Below, in pieces: positions 24,952 to 33,097 of a DNA stretch of 37,149 nt. The notes under the pieces are model-generated. The model made no database searches. It worked only from the letters and a program-made list of their open reading frames with translations, and had not been told where the DNA came from. Positions within the stretch are counted from its first letter, which is position 1. Each line of letters opens with the position of its first letter. Position numbers and translations under genes: made by a program. The DNA is taken from assembly GCA_034439975.1 (NCBI GenBank), contig JAWXBK010000036.1:1-37149 (forward strand). Direction: 5' to 3'. Source of the DNA: JAWXBK01 sp034439975. Lineage in GTDB: Bacteria > Pseudomonadota > Alphaproteobacteria > Dongiales > Dongiaceae.

Positions 24952-24986
24952 GGCGCATGAATATCGACTTTGACGTTTTACGTCAA
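24952..24986 (-). promoter_or_regulatory. Probable higBA promoter with overlapping operator
   Basis: On the minus strand TTGACG (24986–24981) and TATTCA (24963–24958) are separated by exactly 17 bases, a good σ70-type promoter. A perfect inverted repeat, TTGACGT and ACGTCAA spaced by three bases (24970–24986), covers the −35 element and part of the spacer. This is the place expected for binding of a HigA dimer in autorepression. The predicted start of transcription falls at or next to the A of the higB ATG. Confidence 0.7.
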
Positions 24987-25011
24987 TCGTAAATACCGCA
25001 CTCGGAACGCC

Positions 25012-26265
25012 TCAGTTCCACGCGCGATCGACACGGTAAGGCGTCATGTCGAGTGCGGCGTTGCGCCCCGCAACCAGATCGGCGATCAGGCGTCCGGTGA
25101 TCGCGCCATAAGTGAGACCAAGATGGCCGTGGCCGAAGGCGAAGAACGTGTTCGCATAACGCGCCCCCTGGCTGATGACCGGTACGCTGTCGGGCACCGA
25201 GGGACGGAAGCCCATCCAGTAGCGCCGGTCCGTCGTGTCGATCGTCGGGAACACGCGTTTTCCATGCTTCAGCAGCACGTCGGCGCGCTTCCAGTTCGGC
25301 GGCAGATCGAGGCCGCCGAGTTCCACGGTGCCGGCGAAGCGCAAGCCGCCGTTCAGCGCCGTCGCGACGAAGCCGTTGTCGCCGAGATGGATCGGCAGAC
25401 GCGGTGCGACGCCGGCATGTGGCAGCATGACGTGATAGCCGCGCTCGGTTTCGAGCGGCACCCAATGGCCGAGCCTGGCCGAGAGCGGCTTCGACCAGGC
25501 GCCGGCCGCGATCACGACCGCATCGATTTCGTGACGGCCCTCGCTGGTGACGACATGGGTCGGCCCGCTGGGGCCGAGTGTGAAATCCTGCACCCGGCCG
25601 CGCTCGAACTTTCCGCCGTTCGCAAGAAAATGCTGTGCGAGTTTCTGCACCAGGCCGAAATTATCGACCGTGTGCGCATGGTCCTTGTGCCAGACCGCGT
25701 GCTCGAACTGGTCGCCGAGCGACGGTTCGAACTGTCGGATCTCCGCTTTCTTGAGAATCTCGAAATGCATGCCGTTGCGCTTCAGCAGATCGAGCTCTTC
25801 CGCGGTGCCGGCAAGGCCGGCATCGCTGCCATAGACCGACAGCCAGCCGCGTTCGACGATCATGTCGTCGATCCCGATCGCGCCGGTCAGGGTGCGATAG
25901 GCCGCGATCGACTGCTTCGACAGCGCGGCGAGCGCCTTCGCACTTTCCTCCACGCGCCAGTGACGCGACGCGAGCACGAACTGCGCGAGCCACGGCAAAA
26001 GTTTCGGCAGATAGCGCCAGCGGATCGAGAGCGGCCCGAGCGGATCGACCAGCATACCGGGCACGCGCCAGATGATGCCGGGCATCGCGACCGGCTCGGC
26101 AGCACCCGCGGCAATGACCGCGGCGTTGCCATAGGACGTGCCCTCACCCGGCCCGCCCGCATCGAACAGGGTCACGCGCCGTCCGTCGCGCTGCAGATAG
26201 AGCGCGGTGCAGACGCCGACGATGCCGGCGCCGATCACGCCGATATGAGATGGACTTGTTGGCAT
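25012..26265 (-). CDS. FAD-dependent D-amino-acid dehydrogenase-like oxidoreductase
   Basis: A DadA-type flavoenzyme of the DAO family, which oxidises D-amino acids (or related N-substituted amino acids) and passes electrons to the respiratory chain. The 417-residue protein has the Rossmann motif IGVIGAGIVGVCTALYLQRD, the ribose-binding Asp in VTLFDAGGPGEGTSYGNAAV, the AAGAWSKPLSARLG second nucleotide-binding region, and a C-terminal FFAFGHGHLGLTYGAITGRL with the GHGHLG flavin motif. GGAGGG lies four bases before ATG 26265; the longer frame to 26289 is not needed. There is no partner subunit nearby. Its substrate is not defined by sequence; D-alanine or hydroxyproline-type substrates are family possibilities. 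Confidence 0.88.
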   Translation of the reverse strand: MPTSPSHIGVIGAGIVGVCTALYLQRDGRRVTLFDAGGPGEGTSYGNAAVIAAGAAEPVAMPGIIWRVPGMLVDPLGPLSIRWRYLPKLLPWLAQFVLASRHWRVEESAKALAALSKQSIAAYRTLTGAIGIDDMIVERGWLSVYGSDAGLAGTAEELDLLKRNGMHFEILKKAEIRQFEPSLGDQFEHAVWHKDHAHTVDNFGLVQKLAQHFLANGGKFERGRVQDFTLGPSGPTHVVTSEGRHEIDAVVIAAGAWSKPLSARLGHWVPLETERGYHVMLPHAGVAPRLPIHLGDNGFVATALNGGLRFAGTVELGGLDLPPNWKRADVLLKHGKRVFPTIDTTDRRYWMGFRPSVPDSVPVISQGARYANTFFAFGHGHLGLTYGAITGRLIADLVAGRNAALDMTPYRVDRAWN

Positions 26266-26403
26266 GGAGCCCTCCGCTGGAACGCGCATTCGGTAGGTGA
26301 TTTCCCGCGGTTAGGCAAGGATCGGAAACCGCGGACATGGCGCAAGGCGTCCGTGCGCGCGCGGCGCGGGCGATAAAAAAGTGATGTGGTCGGCGAGCGC
26401 CGC

Positions 26404-27141
26404 TCACCCGCCTTCCCTGATGAGACGCTGGATGAGGCGACGGCGCGCGGCGGGTTCGCCGGACGTACGATGCAGGAAGACATGGCGCTCGAGGAAATGG
26501 CCGGTCAGCGCCAGACCGGCGCGCGCCGCCTGGGCGCTTTCGGCCGGCATCGCGGGATCGACCAGAAACGCCGGCAGCACGAAGAGCTGTCCGTACCAGG
26601 GCGCGCCCGCCTCAGCGGTGACGGCGCGGCCGGTGCGCGGCGAGACGAAGGCGAGCCCCTCGCGTGCGCCGGAGATGGCGCAGCGGGTCAAATCGAGCCC
26701 GAAGCCGAGTTCCGCCAGCAGCGCCAGTTCCCAACGGACATAGCGCGCCTGCCAGAGCGGGTCGGGATCGGCCTCCAGCGCCGCCAGAAGCCCTTCCAGC
26801 CCGTCATGGACGGCCGGATGCGGCTCGCGCTCGGGCAGTACGGCTTCGGCCACGGATGTTGCCGCCGTCAAAGCCGCGAGCCGCAGCGGCTGGTCGAACA
26901 GCCCGGCCGAGGGGTTGGCCATGACCTCGCAGGTGAAGTTGCCGAGATGCTCCGAGAGCCGCGCCCGCCAGGTCGCGATGACGCGATTGCCGGCCTCGTA
27001 GCGACCGGCCTGGCGGCGGCTCGATCCGCCTTTGACCAGTCCCGCAAAGCGGCCCTGGCCGCGGGTAACGATCGAGACGACCGCCGCGCCCTCGCCGTGC
27101 CGGCGCGCGCTGAGGACGATCCCCTCCTCGGTCCATTCCAT
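26404..27141 (-). CDS. recO: DNA repair protein RecO
   Basis: RecO works with RecF and RecR to load RecA on SSB-covered single-stranded DNA. The 245-residue product begins MEWTEEGIVLSARRHGEGAA, followed by TRGQGRFAGLVKGGSSRR, the N-terminal OB-fold. The helical C-terminal domain has RYVRWELALLAELGFGLDL, then CAISG; the zinc-binding cysteines of some RecO proteins are mostly missing, with only that one Cys in place. This is common in Alphaproteobacteria as far as I recall. The frame is open upstream to 27369 within era in a different frame, without protein character. It starts 19 bases after the era stop codon, in the usual era–recO order. Confidence 0.93.
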   Translation of the reverse strand: MEWTEEGIVLSARRHGEGAAVVSIVTRGQGRFAGLVKGGSSRRQAGRYEAGNRVIATWRARLSEHLGNFTCEVMANPSAGLFDQPLRLAALTAATSVAEAVLPEREPHPAVHDGLEGLLAALEADPDPLWQARYVRWELALLAELGFGLDLTRCAISGAREGLAFVSPRTGRAVTAEAGAPWYGQLFVLPAFLVDPAMPAESAQAARAGLALTGHFLERHVFLHRTSGEPAARRRLIQRLIREGG

Positions 27142-27160
27142 TGAAACGACGCTCCCCGCC

Positions 27161-28102
27161 TCAGGCCTCGAAATCGAGTCCGAGCGCCTGGTAATGCTCG
27201 CGCTTCTCGACCCAGTCGGACTGCACCAGCACCTGCAGGAAGAGATGGACACGGCGCCCGAGCATCTCGGCGAGTTCCTCCTGCGCCGCGACGCGCACCG
27301 CGCGCACCTGCTGGCCGCCTTTGCCGAGCACGATGCCCTTCTGGCTGTCGCGATCGACCACGATCGCAACCGCGATCTTCACGCTGCCATCCTCAAATTC
27401 TTCCCAAAGCTCGGGCACGACCGTCAGCGCATAAGGCAGCTCCTGATAGAGCTGGCGGAAGAGATGCTCGCGCACGATCTCGGCGGCGAGAATGCGCATC
27501 GGCAGATCGGAGAGCTGATCCTCGGGGAAATGCCACGGACCCTGCGGCATGCGCGCAACCAGCGCCGTAAACAGATCGTCGGCGCCGTCGCCGCGTTCGG
27601 CCGAGATCATGAACACATCGGAAAAGACCCCGGTCGCGAACATCGTATCGGCAATGCCGAGCAACTGATCGCGCTTGATCAGGTCGATCTTATTGAGAAC
27701 CAGCACGGCCTTGCGATCGTGATCGCGCAACGACCGGACGATCGTCTCGTTGTCGGCGAGCGGATCGCGCTTCGAGACATCGACGACCAGCAGCACGACA
27801 TCGGCATCGGCCGCACCGCGCCAGGCGGCCTTGACCATCGCGCGCTCGAAGCGCTTGCGTGCGGCGAAGATGCCGGGCGTGTCCACGAAAATGAGCTGGG
27901 TATCGCTGGACACGGCAACGCCCATGACGCGCATGCGCGTCGTCTGCACCTTGGGTGAAACGATCGTGACCTTTGCGCCGACGAAGCGGTTGACCAAGGT
28001 CGACTTGCCGGCGTTCGGCGCGCCGATGACGGCAACGAAGCCGCAATGCCGGCTGCTGTCGGCGCTCTCGGGAATCTCGGGATTTTCAGGCGTCATCGAC
28101 AT
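27161..28102 (-). CDS. era: GTPase Era
   Basis: Era is an essential GTPase that binds the 3' end of 16S rRNA and assists 30S subunit assembly. The protein of about 313 residues has G1 VIGAPNAGKSTLVNRFVGAK, the G2 Thr in SPKVQTTRMRVMGV, G3 DTPGIF, G4 LNKIDL and G5 ISAERGDG. The C-terminal KH domain contains VLGKGGQQVRAVRVAAQEEL. Start candidates are ATG 28102 and ATG 28096, both overlapping the end of rnc; I list the longer. Overlap with rnc suggests translational coupling. The family call is firm. Confidence 0.97.
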   Translation of the reverse strand: MSMTPENPEIPESADSSRHCGFVAVIGAPNAGKSTLVNRFVGAKVTIVSPKVQTTRMRVMGVAVSSDTQLIFVDTPGIFAARKRFERAMVKAAWRGAADADVVLLVVDVSKRDPLADNETIVRSLRDHDRKAVLVLNKIDLIKRDQLLGIADTMFATGVFSDVFMISAERGDGADDLFTALVARMPQGPWHFPEDQLSDLPMRILAAEIVREHLFRQLYQELPYALTVVPELWEEFEDGSVKIAVAIVVDRDSQKGIVLGKGGQQVRAVRVAAQEELAEMLGRRVHLFLQVLVQSDWVEKREHYQALGLDFEA

Positions 28103-28769
28103 GACCAAGCGCGGTCAGCATGGCTTGCGCTGCCGCCTGCTCTGCAATGCGACGCGAGCGGCCCTCGCCGCGCTGTGGCCGCGCGCCGGCGACACGAACC
28201 TCGATAACGAAATGCGGCGAATGCGGCGGGCCGCTGCGTTCGACGATGTCGTAGTCCGGCAGCGGATGGCCGGCGCCCTGCATGCGTTCCTGCAATGTCG
28301 TCTTGGCATCCTTGGGCGGCGTCGGATCGGCCGCCATCAATGGCCGCCAGTACCGCTCGAGAAAGGCACGCGCTGCCTCGATACCGGCATCGAGATAGAT
28401 CGCAGCGATGATCGCCTCGCAGGCATTGGCGAGGATCGCGGGATTGTCGCGCGCCTCGGCGTTCTCGGCCGGCGCTGCGCGGATATGCGGTGCAAGATCG
28501 AGGACGAGAGCGACGTCGGCCAATGTCTCGCGGCGCACCAGCGACGCAAATCGGCGGGCCAGCGCGCCTTCGGGTTCGTCGGGAAAAGCGCGAAAGAGCA
28601 TCTCGGAAACGACGAGCCCGAGAACGCGATCGCCGAAAAATTCAAGCCGTTCGTTGCTGGGTATTCCGTCGCGCGCAGCGCTGCGATGGGTGAGCGCCGC
28701 CTGGAGCAGGCCCTGATCGCGAAACCGATGATCGAGCGTCTTCTGCAACCGATCGAGTTCGGCCGTCAC
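28086..28769 (-). CDS. rnc: Ribonuclease III
   Basis: RNase III cuts double-stranded RNA in rRNA precursors and some mRNAs. The 227-residue product has HRSAARDGIPSNERLEFFGD, the signature with catalytic acidic residues, and ACEAIIAAIYLDAG with the second catalytic Glu. The double-stranded RNA-binding domain starts at DAKTTLQERMQGAGHPLPDY and ends at IAEQAAAQAMLTAL. The GTG at 28769 overlaps the lepB TGA as GTGA, which fixes the start better than the upstream ATG frame (28832) inside lepB. The gene lies in the conserved lepB–rnc–era block. Confidence 0.96.
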   Translation of the reverse strand: MTAELDRLQKTLDHRFRDQGLLQAALTHRSAARDGIPSNERLEFFGDRVLGLVVSEMLFRAFPDEPEGALARRFASLVRRETLADVALVLDLAPHIRAAPAENAEARDNPAILANACEAIIAAIYLDAGIEAARAFLERYWRPLMAADPTPPKDAKTTLQERMQGAGHPLPDYDIVERSGPPHSPHFVIEVRVAGARPQRGEGRSRRIAEQAAAQAMLTALGHVDDA

Positions 28770-29494
28770 TTCACCGCCTCGAACAGCCGCTCGTAGCGGA
28801 TCGACGTGAACCAGGTCCAGGGAAGCAACCATTCGGCGCTCTCGTCGGCGGAGAGGAACAGGAACTCGGCCCGGCCGATCAGATTCTCCGACGGCACATA
28901 GCCAACCGCGTTCAGGACGCGGCTGTCCTGCGAGTTGTCGCGATTGTCACCCATCGCAAAGTAATGCCCCTCGGGCACCTCGAACGGACCGGCATTGTCG
29001 AGAAAGCCGGTGTCGCTACGCTCGATGATGCGATGTTCGACGCCATTCGGCAGCGTCTCGATATATTGCGTGTAGGTGACGCCGTTCGAATCGACGTAAT
29101 CCTCGACCTGTTCGCGTTCAACCGCGACGCCGTTGATGTGGAGGATCCCGCCGATCGTCTGGATCGTGTCGCCAGGCAGACCAACGATGCGTTTGATGTA
29201 GTCCGTCTTGTTGTCGCGCGGCAGCTTGAAGACCGCAACGTCGCCGCGCTCGGGCGTCGCTTCGAGAACCCGCCCGTCGAACAGGCCCGGGCCGAACGGC
29301 AGCGAATAGCGGCTGTAGCCGTAGGAGAATTTCGACACGAACAGATAGTCGCCGATCAGCAGGGTCGGCAACATCGAACCCGACGGAATGTTGAAGGGTT
29401 CGTACGCGAAGGTTCGGATCACGAGGGCGATCAGCACCGCATAGAAAACGGTGCGAAAAGTCTCGCGAAAGCCGCCGGTTTTTTTGGCTGCCAT
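28766..29494 (-). CDS. lepB: Signal peptidase I
   Basis: LepB is the inner-membrane serine protease that removes signal peptides from exported proteins. The 242-residue product has one N-terminal membrane helix (about residues 14–29, TVFYAVLIALVIRTFA), then the catalytic Ser40 in FNIPSGSMLPTLLIGDY and general-base Lys101 in TDYIKRIVGLPGDTI. The C-terminal GHYFAMGDNRDNSQDSR motif is complete. I chose ATG 29494 because MAAKKTGGF starts just before the helix; a TTG at 29509 is in frame. The stop codon overlaps the rnc start. Confidence 0.96.
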   Translation of the reverse strand: MAAKKTGGFRETFRTVFYAVLIALVIRTFAYEPFNIPSGSMLPTLLIGDYLFVSKFSYGYSRYSLPFGPGLFDGRVLEATPERGDVAVFKLPRDNKTDYIKRIVGLPGDTIQTIGGILHINGVAVEREQVEDYVDSNGVTYTQYIETLPNGVEHRIIERSDTGFLDNAGPFEVPEGHYFAMGDNRDNSQDSRVLNAVGYVPSENLIGRAEFLFLSADESAEWLLPWTWFTSIRYERLFEAVK

Positions 29495-29523
29495 CGGGAC
29501 GGGGTCCAACGCTTTGATTCGCG

Positions 29524-29600
29524 GGCTTGACGCGGCGGATCAAGCCAGCCCGGTTACGCCCTTGTCAAGGCTGGGAGGCCTTCCCGCTTGTCACGGCTGG
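29524..29600. repeat. Short inverted and direct repeats between acpS and lepB
   Basis: GGCTTGA (29524–29530) and TCAAGCC (29540–29546) form a 7-bp hairpin. Further along, a 14-base sequence starting CTTGTC occurs at 29561–29574 and again at 29587–29600 with one mismatch, the second copy entering the last codons of acpS. No T-run follows on the minus strand. It may be a degenerate intergenic repeat or a processing site; no function can be assigned. Confidence 0.45.
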
Positions 29601-30025
29601 CGCCGCTCCGACCCGGTTTCCGCGCCCGGATCGGGCAATGCCGAAATGATGACGAAAGCCTGCGCCTGCGGCCCGTCGTCGGTGAGCGTGATGTCGATCT
29701 GGGCGACCATGCCGGCCGGTGTGAGCTCGGCCAGCCGTTTCGCCGCACCCCCCGTGAGGCGCATGGTCGGCTTGCCCGATGACAGATTGACGACACCGAG
29801 ATCGCGCCAGAAGACGCCGCGCGCGAAGCCGGTGCCGAGCGCCTTCGAGCAGGCCTCCTTCGCCGCGAAGCGCTTGGCATAGCTCGCGGCGCGGTTCGCC
29901 CGGCGATCGGACTTGGCGCGCTCGATATCGGTGAAGATGCGGTCGACGAACTTTTGGCCGAAGCGATCGAGCGTCCGCTCGATGCGACGGATGTCGATGA
30001 TGTCCTGGCCGATGCCGATGATCAT
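29591..30025 (-). CDS. acpS: Holo-[acyl-carrier-protein] synthase
   Basis: AcpS transfers the 4'-phosphopantetheine arm from CoA to acyl carrier protein. The 144-residue product has the metal-binding Asp8 in IIGIGQDIIDIRRIERTLDR and the second acidic ligand in AKRFAAKEACSKALGTG. It ends with a short tail (DPGAETGSERRQP) beyond the usual fold. It lies 19 bases after pdxJ and 96 bases before the lepB start, in the conserved pdxJ–acpS–lepB order. The start at 30025 matches the family N-terminus exactly. Confidence 0.96.
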   Translation of the reverse strand: MIIGIGQDIIDIRRIERTLDRFGQKFVDRIFTDIERAKSDRRANRAASYAKRFAAKEACSKALGTGFARGVFWRDLGVVNLSSGKPTMRLTGGAAKRLAELTPAGMVAQIDITLTDDGPQAQAFVIISALPDPGAETGSERRQP

Positions 30026-30044
30026 GCGCGACCGGGTGCGACCA

Positions 30045-30800
30045 TCAGGCGCTGCGCTCGCCGCCGGCTTCGGCGCGCGCCGTGTCCATCATCGAGCGCA
30101 TGCGCCGGATCGCGCTTTCGAGCCCGGAGAAGATCGCCTCACCGACGAGGAAATGGCCGATATTGAGTTCGACCAGGGTCGGGATCGCGGCGATCGGGCC
30201 GACCGTGTCGTAGGTGAGCCCGTGACCGGCATGGCATTCGAGCCCGATCTGTTCGGCATAGGCGGCGCCGGCAATCAACCGTTCGAGATGGCGGGCGCGT
30301 TCGTTGCCCTCGGTATCGCAATAGGCGCCGGTGTGGAGCTCGACGATATCGGCATCGAGAGACTTTGCCGCTTCGAGCTGGCGCGGATCCGGTTCGATGA
30401 ACAGCGACACGCGAATACCGGCGTCGCGCAAGGGCCGCGTGAAGCGCGCGAGATGATTGTGACCGCCGGCAACATCGAGGCCACCCTCGGTCGTCCGCTC
30501 TTCGCGTTTCTCCGGCACGATGCAGGCGGCGTTCGGTTTGTAGCGCAGCGCGATGTCGAGCATCTCGTCGGTCGCGGCCATCTCGAAATTAAGTGGCAGG
30601 TCGATCTCGCGCGCGAGACGTTCGATGTCGCCATCGGAGATATGGCGCCGGTCTTCGCGCAGATGGGCTGTAATGCCGTCGGCGCCGGCCTGCGCCGCCT
30701 GGCGCGCCGCGCGCACGGGATCGGGATGCCGGCCGCCGCGCGCGTTCCGGATCGTCGCGACGTGATCGATGTTAACGCCCAGCCTGAGATAACGCTTCAT
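30045..30800 (-). CDS. pdxJ: Pyridoxine 5'-phosphate synthase
   Basis: PdxJ condenses 1-deoxyxylulose 5-phosphate with 3-amino-2-oxopropyl phosphate to form pyridoxine phosphate, the last ring-forming step of the DXP-dependent vitamin B6 route. The 251-residue protein begins MKRYLRLGVNIDHVATIRNA, then GGRHPDPVRAA, ITAHLREDRRHISDGDI, the central E in FEMAATDEM and the C-terminal GLECHAGHGLTYDTVG with the catalytic His. It is the first gene of the pdxJ–acpS–lepB–rnc–era–recO run. The cofactor it leads to is used by the SHMT and aminotransferases in this window. Confidence 0.97.
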   Translation of the reverse strand: MKRYLRLGVNIDHVATIRNARGGRHPDPVRAARQAAQAGADGITAHLREDRRHISDGDIERLAREIDLPLNFEMAATDEMLDIALRYKPNAACIVPEKREERTTEGGLDVAGGHNHLARFTRPLRDAGIRVSLFIEPDPRQLEAAKSLDADIVELHTGAYCDTEGNERARHLERLIAGAAYAEQIGLECHAGHGLTYDTVGPIAAIPTLVELNIGHFLVGEAIFSGLESAIRRMRSMMDTARAEAGGERSA

Positions 30801-30894
30801 GGAATGCCTCCGTCCGCTGCGATTTTACGCGGTCCGATTGGGCGTGCATAGATGCGCCCGACACACGGCGAAACGGGCCATGCTCCGAATGCCA

Positions 30895-32991
30895 CTACGC
30901 CCTTTCCGGCTTTGCAAACTGGTCGGCCACCCACCCCACATCGAGGCGATCGTGCCTTAGAGGCATATCCAAATCGACGGGAGCGTCCAGCTCCCGCGCA
31001 TAACGATGCCCGGCATAGACCGCCGCGGCGATGATGGCCGGCGCATCGCAGTCGCCGATAGGTTTGAGCGAGAACGGAAGCCTGCTGGAATCCCCACTTA
31101 CCTTCTCTAGAATCTCGCGATAGATCGAGTCATTGGGTTTGCGCTGGGTTACCATGACGAGCGCCGCCGCGGATATGGTGCGGATCGCCCCCGTGTATTC
31201 GCAATTGAGCGTTGCCAACCCGCCATCGAACGACGCGAGACTGTGCGCCAGCATGACGTCGATGCCCATCGCAGCGAGGTTTGCGCGTATGCGCCATCGT
31301 TCTCCGGTATTGCCGGCCCATTGCGAAACATTGTCCGATGGCGTGCACAGCGTGACCGGGACACCTGTCGCACGAATTCGCTCGGCAATTACCCCGCCAA
31401 GATAATAATTGTCCTCGTCGTAGACGAGCGCCGGCCCGCAGGGCAGCTCGCCCGCCATAATGTCATCGGCCGTCAAGATTCCGGCTGAAAGTTCCGTTTC
31501 GGCGACCGACACATAGGCCTCTCCATCGAACCGTTCCCGACGCCAGGTTGCACCGGTCGCGATGGCGACATGGTCGGCTCCGACCGAGAAGACATCGTCG
31601 GCTGTCAGCCTGCTTTCACGGAAGATCTCCACGTTCGGCATCTCGACAAGCTGACGCTCCCGGTAATCCCGGACGCGAATGTACTCGCTCATGCCAGGCA
31701 GCGCGGCTTCACGAACGACGCGGCCGCCCAGTTCGCGCGTTGCTTCGGAAAGAATCACATCGTATCCGCGCGCCCCGAGCGCACGAGCCGCCTCGAGCCC
31801 CGCCGGGCCGGCACCCACAATCAGAACGCGGGAGTTGGAACCTTTCGCCGCGATACGTTCGGGATGCCACCCCTTTCGCCACTCTTCGCCCATCGTCGGG
31901 TTCTGGGTGCAGCGAATCGGCACACCAAGACTGTCCCCTGAGTAGCAGATGTTGCAGCCGATACATTCCCGGATCGCGTCCAACCGCCCTTCATCGATCT
32001 TCTTCGGAAGGAAGGGATCGGCAATCGACGGCCGCGCGGCCCCGATAAAATCCGTAATTCCTCGCCTGATCTGGCTGACCATCGTATCGGGTGAAGTAAA
32101 TCGACCGACGGTGACCACGGGTTTTGTCGTTACCGACTTTACAAACGCCATATACGGTTCCAGCGATGCTTCCTTGATGAACCGCGATGTGCCCATCTCC
32201 AGCGAATAATCCGCAATATTGATATCCCAGAGATCGGGCAGTTCGGCGAGCAATTCAAACATATCGCGCCGTTCGCCCTCGAAAGGGACGCCGTCGTCGC
32301 CAATGCGCTCATCCGCCGCGAAGCGCAGCGCAACGGCACATCGGTCGCCTACTGCATCCCTGGTCTCCTCGATCAACTCGCGCACGAGGCGGGTACGGTT
32401 CTCGAGCGAGCCACCGTACTCGTCGGTACGCGTGTTCATGCGCCGATTGAGAAAGTTCGCAAGCAGATAGGTGTGCGTCGCATAGACATAGATGATATCG
32501 AATCCAGCCTCCTTCGCCCTTATCGCCGCCTTGCGATGCCAGCGCCGGAAATTGCGGATGTCAGCCCTATCCATCGCGCGGGTCTGATATGGATTGCCCG
32601 CCAGGTTCGGGAAGCTGTCGAGATCCATCGGAACTTCGCGGGTATGATGGTTGGGAGACCGCGCGCCGCCATACCAGAGTTCGGCACCGGCTAGCGCATC
32701 ATGTTCGTGCACCTTGTCGGTCATAAGCGCATGGGCACGGATGTCGCTGCTGTCCCATAGCGATGCTGAGACATGCGGCAGGTCATCCGAACTCGGATGG
32801 ATGGAGTTATACTCGGTGCAGACGACGCCCCAGCCGCCTTCCGCCTTCACGCCGCGCATTTCAGCAAGCGAACGCGGCCGCAGCCAGCCCATGCCCGTGC
32901 AATGCGGCACCTGATAGAAGCGGTTCGGGGCGGTAACCGGGCCGATTTTCAGCGGCTCGAACAGGACATCATAGCGCGCGTCGCGACCCAT
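30895..32991 (-). CDS. Dimethylamine/trimethylamine dehydrogenase-like flavoprotein
   Basis: A three-domain FMN / 4Fe-4S / ADP-binding oxidoreductase of 698 residues, close in length to trimethylamine dehydrogenase. The barrel starts with NRFYQVPHCTGMGWLR, where Cys31 matches the cysteine that carries covalent FMN in the methylamine enzymes. It continues with GALAGAELWYGG-type sequence, FDIIYVYATHTY (catalytic Tyr and His pattern), YGGSLENRTR and LWDINIADY. The iron–sulfur cysteines are in CIGCNICYSGDSLGVPIRC, and the nucleotide-binding motif is VLIVGAGPAGLEAARALG. The residue after WYGGA is Arg rather than the His of TMADH, so the amine used may differ. GAGGG precedes ATG 32991. The gene stands alone, has lower G+C than its flanks, and separates pdxJ from relA/spoT. 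Confidence 0.87.
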   Translation of the reverse strand: MGRDARYDVLFEPLKIGPVTAPNRFYQVPHCTGMGWLRPRSLAEMRGVKAEGGWGVVCTEYNSIHPSSDDLPHVSASLWDSSDIRAHALMTDKVHEHDALAGAELWYGGARSPNHHTREVPMDLDSFPNLAGNPYQTRAMDRADIRNFRRWHRKAAIRAKEAGFDIIYVYATHTYLLANFLNRRMNTRTDEYGGSLENRTRLVRELIEETRDAVGDRCAVALRFAADERIGDDGVPFEGERRDMFELLAELPDLWDINIADYSLEMGTSRFIKEASLEPYMAFVKSVTTKPVVTVGRFTSPDTMVSQIRRGITDFIGAARPSIADPFLPKKIDEGRLDAIRECIGCNICYSGDSLGVPIRCTQNPTMGEEWRKGWHPERIAAKGSNSRVLIVGAGPAGLEAARALGARGYDVILSEATRELGGRVVREAALPGMSEYIRVRDYRERQLVEMPNVEIFRESRLTADDVFSVGADHVAIATGATWRRERFDGEAYVSVAETELSAGILTADDIMAGELPCGPALVYDEDNYYLGGVIAERIRATGVPVTLCTPSDNVSQWAGNTGERWRIRANLAAMGIDVMLAHSLASFDGGLATLNCEYTGAIRTISAAALVMVTQRKPNDSIYREILEKVSGDSSRLPFSLKPIGDCDAPAIIAAAVYAGHRYARELDAPVDLDMPLRHDRLDVGWVADQFAKPERA

Positions 32992-33097
32992 TACACCCTC
33001 TCGACCAGGTTGGTAGTTCCGAGAAACTCGAAGCGCTGCCATCGCAGCGGCACGCCTGCGCCGGACGCGCCGCGGTCTTGCCCGGGTTCAACGCCGT

